Assembly (NCBI GenBank): GCA_005800255.1
Contig: SYGW01000056.1
Coordinates: 1-9,491, forward strand
Origin: Nitrospiraceae bacterium
GTDB taxonomy: Bacteria > Nitrospirota > Nitrospiria > Nitrospirales > Nitrospiraceae
Length of the DNA stretch: 9,491 nt
Reading direction: 5' to 3'
Made by a program: the position numbers and the translations under genes. Numbering within the stretch: position 1 is the first letter of the stretch; each line of letters begins with the position of its first letter. Below are positions 1 to 6,519 of the stretch, piece after piece. The notes under the pieces are model-generated. The model had not been told where the DNA came from. It worked only from the letters and a program-made list of their open reading frames with translations, and did not search any database.

Positions 1-238
1 CAACGATGTATCGTCGCCGGTCTTCATCCCGGATGAATCGATTGGCTCGCGTGCTCTCTTCATCGGAAAGAAAGCTCCGGCATCGGTCCTGACAGGCCTG
101 AGGCCCGTCGAGCATCACACCCCATAGTGCGATGGTCGTTGCGTCCAAGCGGCAAAGGTCTTTCCCTTGCGCATCCAGGATCGTTCCCACTGGATAAAAG
201 GATAGCGGCAGGGCTTCAGATGAACCAGCGTCTGTCAT
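1..238 (-). CDS. Sfp-type 4'-phosphopantetheinyl transferase, N-terminal part (cut by window edge)
   Basis: Reading the minus strand from an ATG at 238 gives 79 codons that stay open to the window edge. The start has a GAGG ribosome site nine bases upstream. Residues 57-79 carry the signature of the Sfp/AcpT family: a leucine-serine, an acidic pair (E60-E61), then R64-A65-N66-R67-F68, and a D-x-D-R-R-R-Y-I-V stretch (71-79). Enzymes of this family move the 4'-phosphopantetheine arm of CoA onto a conserved serine of acyl, peptidyl or aryl carrier proteins in the cytoplasm. The magnesium-binding and catalytic half lies to the left of the window, so neither activity nor carrier-protein preference can be judged. 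It points away from the tRNA-Ser gene and is separated from it by about 150 bp. The family assignment rests on one motif block and is good but not certain. Confidence 0.75.
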   Translation of the reverse strand, partial: MTDAGSSEALPLSFYPVGTILDAQGKDLCRLDATTIALWGVMLDGPQACQDRCRSFLSDEESTRANRFIRDEDRRRYIV

Positions 239-287
239 ATATTGCAACCTCAACCGACCCCTCCACCTGATTCAGACAGGAAATCGA

Positions 288-316
288 TTGAAAAAATACT
301 CCCGGCGCGATAAGCT
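288..316 (+). promoter_or_regulatory. Possible sigma-70 promoter upstream of tRNA-Ser
   Basis: TTGAAA (288-293, five of six to consensus) is followed 17 bases later by TAAGCT (311-316, only three of six). It lies about 70 bp before the mature tRNA-Ser. The weak -10 makes this a tentative call. The rest of the 239-386 gap shows nothing else recognisable. Confidence 0.25.
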
Positions 317-386
317 CGCCTTATTGTCAATCACGCACACGACACAGTCCCAATCCTACCCTGACGTTCGACGAGTTCTACCATGC

Positions 387-476
387 GGAGAGGTGCGAGA
401 GTGGCCGAATCGGGCAGTCTCGAAAACTGCTGTCCTGGCAACGGGACCGTGGGTTCGATCCCCACCCTCTCCGCCA
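387..476 (+). tRNA. tRNA-Ser (anticodon CGA)
   Basis: The sequence folds as a class II tRNA. The acceptor stem is GGAGAGG (387-393) paired with CCTCTCC (466-472), followed by discriminator G473 and a genomically encoded CCA (474-476). The anticodon stem GCAGT/ACTGC (414-418 and 426-430) is perfect and closes a seven-base loop with anticodon CGA at 421-423, which reads UCG. The long variable arm (about 431-448) contains a GTCC/GGAC stem, as expected for serine. The T arm is GTGGG, loop TTCGATC, CCCAC (449-465). The long variable arm and the anticodon together make serine unambiguous. No phage or integrase gene and no duplicated tRNA 3' end is seen next to it. Confidence 0.97.
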
Positions 477-493
477 AACCAAGCTTGCTCGTG

Positions 494-521
494 CCGTCGG
501 CCTTTTAATCAGGGCCGACGG
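494..521. terminator. Hairpin between tRNA-Ser and the DUF2779 gene (possible bidirectional terminator)
   Basis: CCGTCGGCC (494-502) and GGCCGACGG (513-521) form a perfect 9-bp stem with a 10-base loop. It sits 17 bp after the tRNA CCA end and 8 bp beyond the stop of the convergent DUF2779 gene, exactly where a shared terminator would be expected. Neither strand has a clear U-tract after the stem, so it is not a textbook intrinsic terminator. Confidence 0.5.
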
Positions 522-529
522 GCAGCGAC

Positions 530-2038
530 TCAGTCTACTTTCTTCTGTGCCTTTTCCTGCAATGCTCTCCTGAGTTCGACCATCGCCAGGGTATCCCGCT
601 CGCAATATCGCAGCAAGGCCTCTTCAATCGAAGCCCGCTCCACCCAATCCGTTTCGACAAAGACCATGCGGTAATACTGGCTGGCTGCATGGCCTCCCTC
701 TTTAATCGCCAAATCGTCATAGGCGAGAAAGGGAACCATTGCCGGCAACACAGACTTGATGGAATAGGACCCGCCGAAGGCCGGATGATAATAATGATCT
801 CGAATGATCGGGAAGAGATCCCAGAGCCTGGCAATGATGCGCTGCAACGCCGGCTTCAATGACGGAATCGCGACGGCCAACTGCTCCAGGATGGACCGTT
901 CGTAGGGAGAATAGACACAGATACTCCCCTTCTCCCCTAGAGATTCCAGCAAGGATTCAGCCAGCGCCTTCCGAGGATCGCTCACATCCTTGTGCAAAAA
1001 CTCTTCGTGAGACAGCTCACCGGTAACCTGCTCAATATGATTCGACCATTGAACTGGAAGGGCCTGATAGGGTCTCGTTTCAGAAAATCGAGGCACCGCC
1101 AGCATGACCGTTTCGAAATCCAGATGATGTACCGGATACTGCACGGCCTTTAACATCGTGCCAAGCTTCGCGGAGGTCCACTCCACATTCTCCTTCACCC
1201 GGCGCTGCACCGGCGAGAGCTTCGTGCCGGCAGGAATCTCGTCGATCGTCATCACTCCCTGCTGCGTCAACTCACCGACCACCTGCTTCGAGCCCGGCAG
1301 GTAATGAATCCACCGATCCGGCTTGTCTTTAGTGCAATGGTCCCAGAAGGGGCAATCGTAGGGTGTATGACAATGACGGTCCGGCTCGATGGCAGGTGCT
1401 TGAGCCTGAAGCAACATGCCGGTCATCTCGGCCAGCCGCCCCGGCACCTCGGCCCTGCGCTGCGCCACCGCCTCGGACAGATCTTGAATCGAAAATAATT
1501 CCGTCAGGTCGACGGATCCCTCGCGGTAGAGATACGAGGTATTGATATGCATGAGACCGACTGAGACCAGCGTCAATCCCGCTCCTTGGATCACCTCGCT
1601 TTGCACAGCCAGATCTTCGAAATGGATGTCTTTGACCCTGGTGGAAGACTTGACCTCGATCAGCCTCCAGCCGCCAGGCACCCGCTCCAGCACGTCCGCG
1701 CGAATCAGCACCCCTCCGTGCAAGAAGGCCGCTTCGAAAATCGCCGGCACCGCAAGATCCTGAATCAGGGCTGCCGTCTGTTCCAGCGCCGCCTCGGTCT
1801 GGCGATAGCCGGTGGTCACCAGGACTCCCCCTGCAAAGCGACTCCTGGCCAACTCCCCGACTTCTGTCCCCATCTCGAACATCGCCTGAGTCGCCGCATC
1901 AGGCTTGGTCGCAAGAAAGGGCTGATGGATTTCAAGATAGAGGCGCTTGTGGCATTGCAGGCCGGATAGAAATTTCGACTTGGACAGGCGCGGGGCCTTC
2001 GGAGGAGCAGCTGGGACTAGATCGTTCAGGTCATTCAT
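530..2038 (-). CDS. DUF2779-family protein: Cas4/RecB-like nuclease domain plus DEDD exonuclease-like domain
   Basis: The product is 502 residues from the ATG at 2038, which has AGGG nine bases upstream. The frame is open further upstream, but that extension lacks domain-like sequence. The N-terminal half resembles Cas4/RecB-type PD-(D/E)XK nucleases: C29 in a QCHKRLYLE segment, D115, the E128-V-K130 motif, and Q146. Three cysteines follow at 223, 229 and 235 (CHTPYDC, then PFWDHC). C29 plus these three is the arrangement that holds a 4Fe-4S cluster in Cas4 and AddB. The C-terminal half starts with D307-F-E309-T (exonuclease motif I), has a likely motif II Asp near 407-414, and ends with Y478-C-E-R-D482-T (motif III), matching the RNase H-like DUF2779 region. 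The implied role is nucleic-acid processing in the cytoplasm. The substrate is unknown and no partner gene is adjacent. The domain reading is from motifs. That both nuclease sites are active is inference. Confidence 0.88.
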   Translation of the reverse strand: MNDLNDLVPAAPPKAPRLSKSKFLSGLQCHKRLYLEIHQPFLATKPDAATQAMFEMGTEVGELARSRFAGGVLVTTGYRQTEAALEQTAALIQDLAVPAIFEAAFLHGGVLIRADVLERVPGGWRLIEVKSSTRVKDIHFEDLAVQSEVIQGAGLTLVSVGLMHINTSYLYREGSVDLTELFSIQDLSEAVAQRRAEVPGRLAEMTGMLLQAQAPAIEPDRHCHTPYDCPFWDHCTKDKPDRWIHYLPGSKQVVGELTQQGVMTIDEIPAGTKLSPVQRRVKENVEWTSAKLGTMLKAVQYPVHHLDFETVMLAVPRFSETRPYQALPVQWSNHIEQVTGELSHEEFLHKDVSDPRKALAESLLESLGEKGSICVYSPYERSILEQLAVAIPSLKPALQRIIARLWDLFPIIRDHYYHPAFGGSYSIKSVLPAMVPFLAYDDLAIKEGGHAASQYYRMVFVETDWVERASIEEALLRYCERDTLAMVELRRALQEKAQKKVD

Positions 2039-2089
2039 CGTACAGAACCCTAATCGGACAGACCCACATTTGTCCAGCAGGCAGCCGTG

Positions 2090-2169
2090 CGAGCGAGATT
2101 GGCAGGACTGGCGAGAAAGGTGGGATGTGGATAGGACATCTATTCGCCTTGTCTCGCGCATCTCGCTCG
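2090..2169. repeat. 10-bp inverted repeat in the DUF2779/MATE divergent gap
   Basis: CGAGCGAGAT (2090-2099) recurs as its exact reverse complement ATCTCGCTCG (2160-2169), with 60 bases between. Both arms lie in the gap of about 195 bp between the divergent DUF2779 and MATE starts. I see no convincing -35/-10 pair for either gene in this gap. A role as paired operator half-sites or as long-range pairing is possible, but chance is a real alternative. Confidence 0.3.
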
Positions 2170-2233
2170 TCTGGCCCGTCGCGCGCGTAAGATGCTGGCG
2201 GCCTTTATCACCAGCCTGCTAGGATGGCCCGCC

Positions 2234-3559
2234 ATGGCCTCCCGCATCGCCCAGATCAGAAAATCCGTCCTGACCCTTGCCCTGCCAGTCACGGTCAGCA
2301 GCCTACTCCAACGGACCGAAGGCATCGCCGCCGTCTTTCTCGTGGGAGGGCTCGGCGCGACCTCCATTGCCGCGGTCGGACTCGGCCAGTTGCTGGCCTT
2401 CATGTCCACCACCCTCGTCTCCGGCTTGTCGGTGGGAGCCAACGTCCTCATCGCTCAACTCTGGGGCGCGCGCCGCACCAAAGACGTGGGAGAAGCCGCC
2501 ACCCACCTCCTTGGCTTGGCCGCCCTCGTCTCCTGCGCCCTCGTGATCCTCGGACTGTCCCTCAATCGTCTCACCATGAAGCTGTTAGGAGCGGAGCAGG
2601 ACGTCATCGCCCTGGCCCTGCCCTACTCGAACCTCATCTTCCTGGTCATTCCCTGCACCATCTTTCTGCAAATGCTCTCCTCCATGATGCAAGGAACCGG
2701 CGACACCAAAATGCCGATGTATGCCTTGATCGCGGTGAATCTCCTCTATCTGGCGATCGCCTATCCGCTGATCTACGGGCTCTGGTGTTTCCCTGCCTGG
2801 GGCCTCACAGGAGCGGCAGTGGCCACAGGATTTGCAGAGGGAACCGGCGTCCTCTATCTCCTCTGGGTCAACCGAAGGGTCTTCAAGAAGTCGCTCGCGA
2901 TGCGCCGCGATCTCATGCGCTCCACCTGGCAAATCGGCGCGCCGGTCTCAGGCGAGCGCATCTTTCAACAGGCGGGCATCATCATTTACACCAAAATCGT
3001 TCTGCTCTACGGAACCGTAACCTACGCAGCCCATCAAGTGGGCCTATCGATCGAGTCCCTCTCCTTCCTGCCTGGATATGGGTTCGCCATTGCAGCGGCC
3101 ACGATGGTGGGCCAGAGTATCGGCGCGGGGAAATATGTGAGGGCGAAACTCGAAAACTGGGAAGCCAACAAGCTGGCCAGCATCGCGATGGCCTCGATGG
3201 GCGTCTTGTTCTTCTTCTTTCCCTACATCCTGCTCCGAGCCTTTACCCACGACGAAGCGGTCGTTGAGCTGGGAACAGGGTTTCTGCGCATCGTCGCCAT
3301 CCTTCAAGTGCCTCTGGCCCTCACCATGGTCCTGGCCGGATCGCTGCGTGGAGCGGGCGACACCAGGTTCATCATGTGGGCCACGACCATCGGCATGTGG
3401 GGAGTCCGCGTGCCCCTGGCCATCATCGCAGGCCCCTGGCTTGCGCTGGATGTGCTCTATGTCTGGAGCGCAATGATCGCGGATTGGACGGTCAGGATGG
3501 CGTTACTCTTGTGGCGCTACAGATCGGAACGGTGGAAAGCGATTCAGGTCTTTCGCTGA
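2234..3559 (+). CDS. MATE-family efflux transporter
   Basis: This inner-membrane protein of 441 residues is almost entirely hydrophobic helices, of the size and pattern of the 12-helix MATE (multidrug and toxin extrusion) family, which exports cationic drugs or metabolites using a sodium or proton gradient. The family's internal twofold duplication is visible: a G-T-G-D-T-K stretch followed by a hydrophobic helix around residues 155-180 is echoed by G-A-G-D-T-R plus helix around residues 374-400. The N-terminal half has the usual T-L-P-V/V-S-S-L helix-1 region. I chose the ATG at 2234 because AGGA sits nine bases upstream. An in-frame ATG at 2192 would add 14 residues but has only a weak upstream TAAG. 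It stands alone, divergent from the DUF2779 gene and tail-to-tail with the ketopantoate reductase gene, eight bases apart. No regulator or adaptor lies next to it, so the substrate cannot be guessed. Confidence 0.93.
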   Translation: MASRIAQIRKSVLTLALPVTVSSLLQRTEGIAAVFLVGGLGATSIAAVGLGQLLAFMSTTLVSGLSVGANVLIAQLWGARRTKDVGEAATHLLGLAALVSCALVILGLSLNRLTMKLLGAEQDVIALALPYSNLIFLVIPCTIFLQMLSSMMQGTGDTKMPMYALIAVNLLYLAIAYPLIYGLWCFPAWGLTGAAVATGFAEGTGVLYLLWVNRRVFKKSLAMRRDLMRSTWQIGAPVSGERIFQQAGIIIYTKIVLLYGTVTYAAHQVGLSIESLSFLPGYGFAIAAATMVGQSIGAGKYVRAKLENWEANKLASIAMASMGVLFFFFPYILLRAFTHDEAVVELGTGFLRIVAILQVPLALTMVLAGSLRGAGDTRFIMWATTIGMWGVRVPLAIIAGPWLALDVLYVWSAMIADWTVRMALLLWRYRSERWKAIQVFR

Positions 3560-3567
3560 TAAGGGCC

Positions 3568-4911
3568 TTAGCAATTCGTCCTCACTGATGGTCTCGTGTC
3601 CGTGCCTGTTCCTATCGTGACTTCGATCCTCGCGACCCCCTTCACATTGGCGCAGAGATCTCCCAGGCCGGGAGTTACCAATCGATAGGGCCCGCCTTTC
3701 GATTCAGGCAGCGCCGCCCCATCCACTTCATACAACAGAATCCCCCACTCCAAAGCCTGCGCGAGGGTTAGACAGGCTGAATACTTTCCGTCTCCCGAAT
3801 GGACCGTCACATGATCGGCCTTGATCGCCAGGGCCGGCAGATCCAGCAAGGCCTTCAAGCGAATCCCTGTACCCTTCATGCTGGGCATCACCGTCGAAAT
3901 ATCGAGCTGGTGCTCCGCCGGCAAGGCTGAGATCGCCGCGCGATCCAGCGAGACTGGCTGGACCACCGCCCCGTCAATCCTTACGATACCGGGGCCGGTC
4001 TTTTCCTTTTCCGTAATCGTCTTGATCATCGCCGTCAGCGCCTCATTGACCGGTGTGGGAATGCCGAGCTCACGCCCCTTTTGCACAATGTACCCGTTCA
4101 AGTAATCGATCTCGGTCGGACGTCCGGCCTTCCAATCGTCGTACATGGAGGTATGGATGTCGCGAATCTCCTGCGTCCAGCGCACGACCTTCTCCGCCAT
4201 ATCAGGCGGCAGAGGCACCTTGACCGAGGCCGCGACTGCCGCAACTTCCTCGACAATCTGGTGGATGACACGGAGCATCTCCGGATATTCCAACGTCTTC
4301 GAAACTTTATCGTCGACAATGACGGTGAGCGGGTTGAAGACGCAGTTCCAGCACATCTTCTCCCATTTGCTTTTCCGCACATCTTCCGTGAGCTGACAGG
4401 GAATCCCCGCCTGCTTGAACAGATCAGCGATGGCCAGCAAGCGAGGACTCTGGTGCCCCATCATCTCACCGATGGCCACGCCCCCCTTCTTGTAGTGGTC
4501 GATGACGCCGGGCGAGGCGATCTTGGAATAGATGAAGGCCACGCCACCGACGACGCAATCCCGTTGCAGGCGCGCCACAATGCGGTCTTCCGTATCAACT
4601 CCGTTCTGGAGGGTCAGAATGACGGTCTGATTGGTCAGAACCGGCTCGAGTTGATTCAGCACCTCGTCCAAGTTATAGGCTTTGACGGAGAGGATGATCA
4701 AGTCCGGTTTCGGCAGCTCTCGCGGATCTGAGGCAGCTATTGGATGGACGGTGAAGGAACCCTTGGCGCTACGGATCGTGAGGCCGTTCTGCTTCACAGC
4801 TGCGAGCGTCTTGGGCCTCAGGAGAAAAGACACATTGGGATTATTCTTCGCTAGATGCGCCCCGAAAAACCCGCCCACCGACCCGGCCCCGACCATCAGA
4901 ATGTTTTTCAT
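3568..4911 (-). CDS. panE: 2-dehydropantoate 2-reductase fused to a C-terminal sulfite-oxidase-fold (molybdopterin-type) domain
   Basis: Residues 1 to about 303 form a ketopantoate reductase, which uses NADPH to make pantoate for pantothenate/CoA synthesis. There is a G8-A-G-S-V-G-G nucleotide loop, the catalytic-type K185 with N189 and N193 (same spacing as K176/N180/N184 of E. coli PanE), and R264-P-T-E267-I-D-Y-L-N-G, matching the substrate-binding glutamate region. E. coli PanE is about 300 residues, whereas this protein is 447. Residues about 308-435 read as an oxidoreductase molybdopterin-binding (sulfite-oxidase fold) domain: I-D-G-A-V at its start, G-I-R-L-K-A-L-L, H-S-G-D-G-K-Y-S, Y-E-V-D-G-A-A-L-P, and G-G-P-Y-R-L-V-T-P-G. 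The expected Mo-ligating cysteine position holds D337. The start has a strong GAGAGGAG ribosome site seven bases upstream. KPR-like paralogues with other substrates exist, so true pantoate synthesis is probable rather than proven. Confidence 0.9.
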   Translation of the reverse strand: MKNILMVGAGSVGGFFGAHLAKNNPNVSFLLRPKTLAAVKQNGLTIRSAKGSFTVHPIAASDPRELPKPDLIILSVKAYNLDEVLNQLEPVLTNQTVILTLQNGVDTEDRIVARLQRDCVVGGVAFIYSKIASPGVIDHYKKGGVAIGEMMGHQSPRLLAIADLFKQAGIPCQLTEDVRKSKWEKMCWNCVFNPLTVIVDDKVSKTLEYPEMLRVIHQIVEEVAAVAASVKVPLPPDMAEKVVRWTQEIRDIHTSMYDDWKAGRPTEIDYLNGYIVQKGRELGIPTPVNEALTAMIKTITEKEKTGPGIVRIDGAVVQPVSLDRAAISALPAEHQLDISTVMPSMKGTGIRLKALLDLPALAIKADHVTVHSGDGKYSACLTLAQALEWGILLYEVDGAALPESKGGPYRLVTPGLGDLCANVKGVARIEVTIGTGTDTRPSVRTNC

Positions 4912-4938
4912 TACAATGCTCCTCTCTCAATCGGCCGT

Positions 4939-4967
4939 ACTATAGCAGGCCGCTGAACTAGGGTAAA
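4939..4967 (-). promoter_or_regulatory. Sigma-70-like promoter for the ketopantoate reductase fusion gene
   Basis: On the minus strand TTTACC (4962-4967) and TATAGT (4939-4944, five of six) are separated by exactly 17 bases. Transcription would begin about 20 bases before the ATG at 4911, just upstream of the strong ribosome site. Confidence 0.55.
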
Positions 4968-4969
4968 AT
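4964..4969 (+). promoter_or_regulatory. -10-like TAAAAT just before the sirtuin start (possible leaderless start)
   Basis: TAAAAT matches the -10 consensus at five of six bases and ends eight bases before the sirtuin ATG at 4978, so transcription would begin at or within a few bases of that ATG. There is no good Shine-Dalgarno sequence (only AGGG, 14 bases away), which fits a leaderless message. No clear -35 is present, and the element overlaps the -35 of the opposite-strand promoter. Confidence 0.35.
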
Positions 4970-4977
4970 AGCCCACC

Positions 4978-5694
4978 ATGAGCCTGCTGAAAGCCCGTTC
5001 ACACATCGCCTCAGCTCGAGCCATCACGATCCTGACCGGCGCAGGCATTTCAGCCGATAGCGGCATACCGACCTTTCGCGGCATCGATGGTCTATGGCGC
5101 AACTACCGGGCGGAAGATCTCGCCACCCCGGAAGCCTTTGCACGGGACCCCCGGCTCGTCTGGGCCTGGTACAACTGGCGAAGGGAATTGATTGCCACGA
5201 CACAACCCAATCCTGCTCATATCGCCCTCGCAGAGCTTGAACGTCGCAGGCCCGGAAGGTTCTGGCTCATCACGCAAAATGTGGATGGGCTCCATCGAGC
5301 CGCCGGCTCACAATGCCTCTCCGAAATTCACGGCAACATCTGGAAGGTACGCTGCACAGGCTGCGGCCTGGTCTCGGACAATCGGGAAGTTCCTCTCCCG
5401 GCCCTGCCGACCTGCCTGCAATGCGGCGGACTGCTTCGGCCTCATATCGTGTGGTTCGGGGAATCGCTTTGGGAGGAAGATCTGCGGCGCTGCGATGAGG
5501 CCTTGCGATCCTGCGATCTCTTGCTGGTGATCGGCACGTCCGGAATCGTTTATCCGGCAGCAGGCTTCGCGTCGATCGCAAGGGAAATGGGCGCGCTGGT
5601 CATGGAGATCAATCTAGAAAGCACCCAGCCGTCGGACCTGGTTGATCTCTCGCTGCAGGGCCGCGCGAAGGATCTGGTTCCGTTACTGCTTTGA
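4978..5694 (+). CDS. cobB: NAD-dependent protein deacylase, class III sirtuin (CobB/SIRT5 type)
   Basis: This cytoplasmic sirtuin has 238 residues, the usual bacterial size. It uses NAD to remove acyl groups from lysines, giving nicotinamide and O-acyl-ADP-ribose. The NAD loop G21-A-G-I-S-A-D-S-G-I-P-T-F-R34 is intact, as are T99-Q-N-V-D-G-L-H106 and catalytic H118 in E-I-H-G-N. Zinc cysteines are C126, C129, C146 and C149. G-T-S-G (186-189) completes the Rossmann part. Y65-x-x-R68 (in W-Y-N-W-R-R) is the pair that in SIRT5 and CobB binds the carboxylate of succinyl- or malonyl-lysine, so desuccinylase/demalonylase activity besides deacetylation is a fair inference. The ATG at 4978 is the only start that retains the N-terminal helix before the NAD loop. 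The last 12 bases overlap the end of the convergent HAD gene. No acetyltransferase or acetyl-CoA synthetase gene is adjacent. Confidence 0.95.
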   Translation: MSLLKARSHIASARAITILTGAGISADSGIPTFRGIDGLWRNYRAEDLATPEAFARDPRLVWAWYNWRRELIATTQPNPAHIALAELERRRPGRFWLITQNVDGLHRAAGSQCLSEIHGNIWKVRCTGCGLVSDNREVPLPALPTCLQCGGLLRPHIVWFGESLWEEDLRRCDEALRSCDLLLVIGTSGIVYPAAGFASIAREMGALVMEINLESTQPSDLVDLSLQGRAKDLVPLLL

Positions 5695-6417
5695 GGCCAG
5701 GACCAGCGGCAGGATTTCTTCTAACGTCCTGATCACAGGCCCGCCCGGCGCCTGAGCGCGCCCTGTTCGATCCAGCAACACGCCGGTCAAGCCCGCCTTC
5801 GTCGCCCCCTCCACATCGTCCCTGAGACTGTCCCCGACATGCATCGCTTCGCCGGGATCGATCGCATGTTTCTCCAGGGCCATTTCGAAAATCTTCGAGG
5901 CAGGCTTGGCGCACATGGAGAGGCTGGCAATCGTCACCGTATCGAAGAGCCGGTCGATGCCGAGGCCCCGGATCACAGAAAAGAGTCTGGTATCGAAGTT
6001 GGAGACGATCCCCAATTCGAACCCCTCGTCCCGCAGCCTGGTCAACACGGCATGGGTTTCAGGAAACAGGGTCCAGGAACGAGGATCCTCAAAGACTTGA
6101 AAGACCTGCTCGAAGAATTCATCGAACCGCGCGAACATCCCGACTCGGTAAAACACATTATGGACGATGTCGAACCACCAGAGCCGCTCGCATTGCTTCA
6201 ACTTAAGCGGGTCGGTCACGGCAAAAATCGGCGGCGAGGCGTCGCGAAAGGCGCGCTGAAAAGCTTGGGCAATCAAGGCTTGAGAACCGGGAGTCTGCTT
6301 GAACCCATACTGAATCGCATGCTGGAGATAGATATCCGCCACCGAGCCGTTCATGTGAAACAGGGTCTCAGCCGCATCGAAAAATATGACCTGGATTGGC
6401 GTTTGCATTAAACCCAC
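5683..6417 (-). CDS. HAD-superfamily hydrolase, subfamily IA, REG-2-like
   Basis: The product is 244 residues with the four HAD motifs in order: nucleophile D14 in F-F-D-A-A-E-T-L, motif II S139-N140, motif III K171 (in A-K-P), and motif IV H-V-G-D196 with D200-D201. The helical cap between about residues 20 and 115 makes it subfamily IA. The G-S-V-x-x-I-Y stretch after motif I (residues 24-30) resembles the REG-2/HDHD3-like group. Motif I lacks the second aspartate (A16 sits where phosphatases have Asp) and has E17 where Gly is usual. This resembles the D-A-Y-G-T of haloacid dehalogenases more than a classic phosphatase, so the substrate is open. The GTG at 6417 has GGAG seven bases upstream, and an ATG at 6408 is the alternative. 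The gene ends inside the sirtuin 3' end (12-bp overlap) and is divergent from the receiver-domain gene. Confidence 0.88.
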   Translation of the reverse strand: MGLMQTPIQVIFFDAAETLFHMNGSVADIYLQHAIQYGFKQTPGSQALIAQAFQRAFRDASPPIFAVTDPLKLKQCERLWWFDIVHNVFYRVGMFARFDEFFEQVFQVFEDPRSWTLFPETHAVLTRLRDEGFELGIVSNFDTRLFSVIRGLGIDRLFDTVTIASLSMCAKPASKIFEMALEKHAIDPGEAMHVGDSLRDDVEGATKAGLTGVLLDRTGRAQAPGGPVIRTLEEILPLVLASKQ

Positions 6418-6489
6418 GAGTCCTCTCCCCTTCGATGAGCGGTCAACTCAGCATTCCGAAGCAACCCCCAGCATAGATCCTGCGTTTTC

Positions 6490-6518
6490 TTGACAAAGAA
6501 TATACCCACTGCTAGCGT
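6490..6518 (+). promoter_or_regulatory. Promoter with perfect -35 for the receiver-domain gene
   Basis: TTGACA (6490-6495) is a perfect -35. Seventeen bases later TAGCGT (6513-6518) is a poor -10, matching three of six. Transcription would begin about 20-25 bases before the GTG at 6548, inside or next to the 9-bp tandem repeat. The weak -10 could mean activator dependence, but that is inference. Confidence 0.45.
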
Positions 6519-6519
6519 C

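Noticed and set aside
387..476. tRNA-Ser as an integration site (attachment site)
   Set aside because: No integrase gene, no duplicated tRNA 3' end and no foreign-looking cargo occur in the window.
2224..3267. 347-codon open frame overlapping the MATE gene in another frame
   Set aside because: Its product is Arg/Pro/His-rich without domains, whereas the overlapping frame is a clean multi-helix MATE transporter with the internal duplication.
3560..3570. TAAGG-G-CCTTA near-palindrome between the MATE and reductase stops as a terminator
   Set aside because: The loop is one base, so it cannot form a real hairpin in this form, and there is no U-tract.
4081..4731. Open frame of 216 codons opposite the ketopantoate reductase
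   Set aside because: It runs antisense across conserved reductase motifs and has no recognisable domain of its own.
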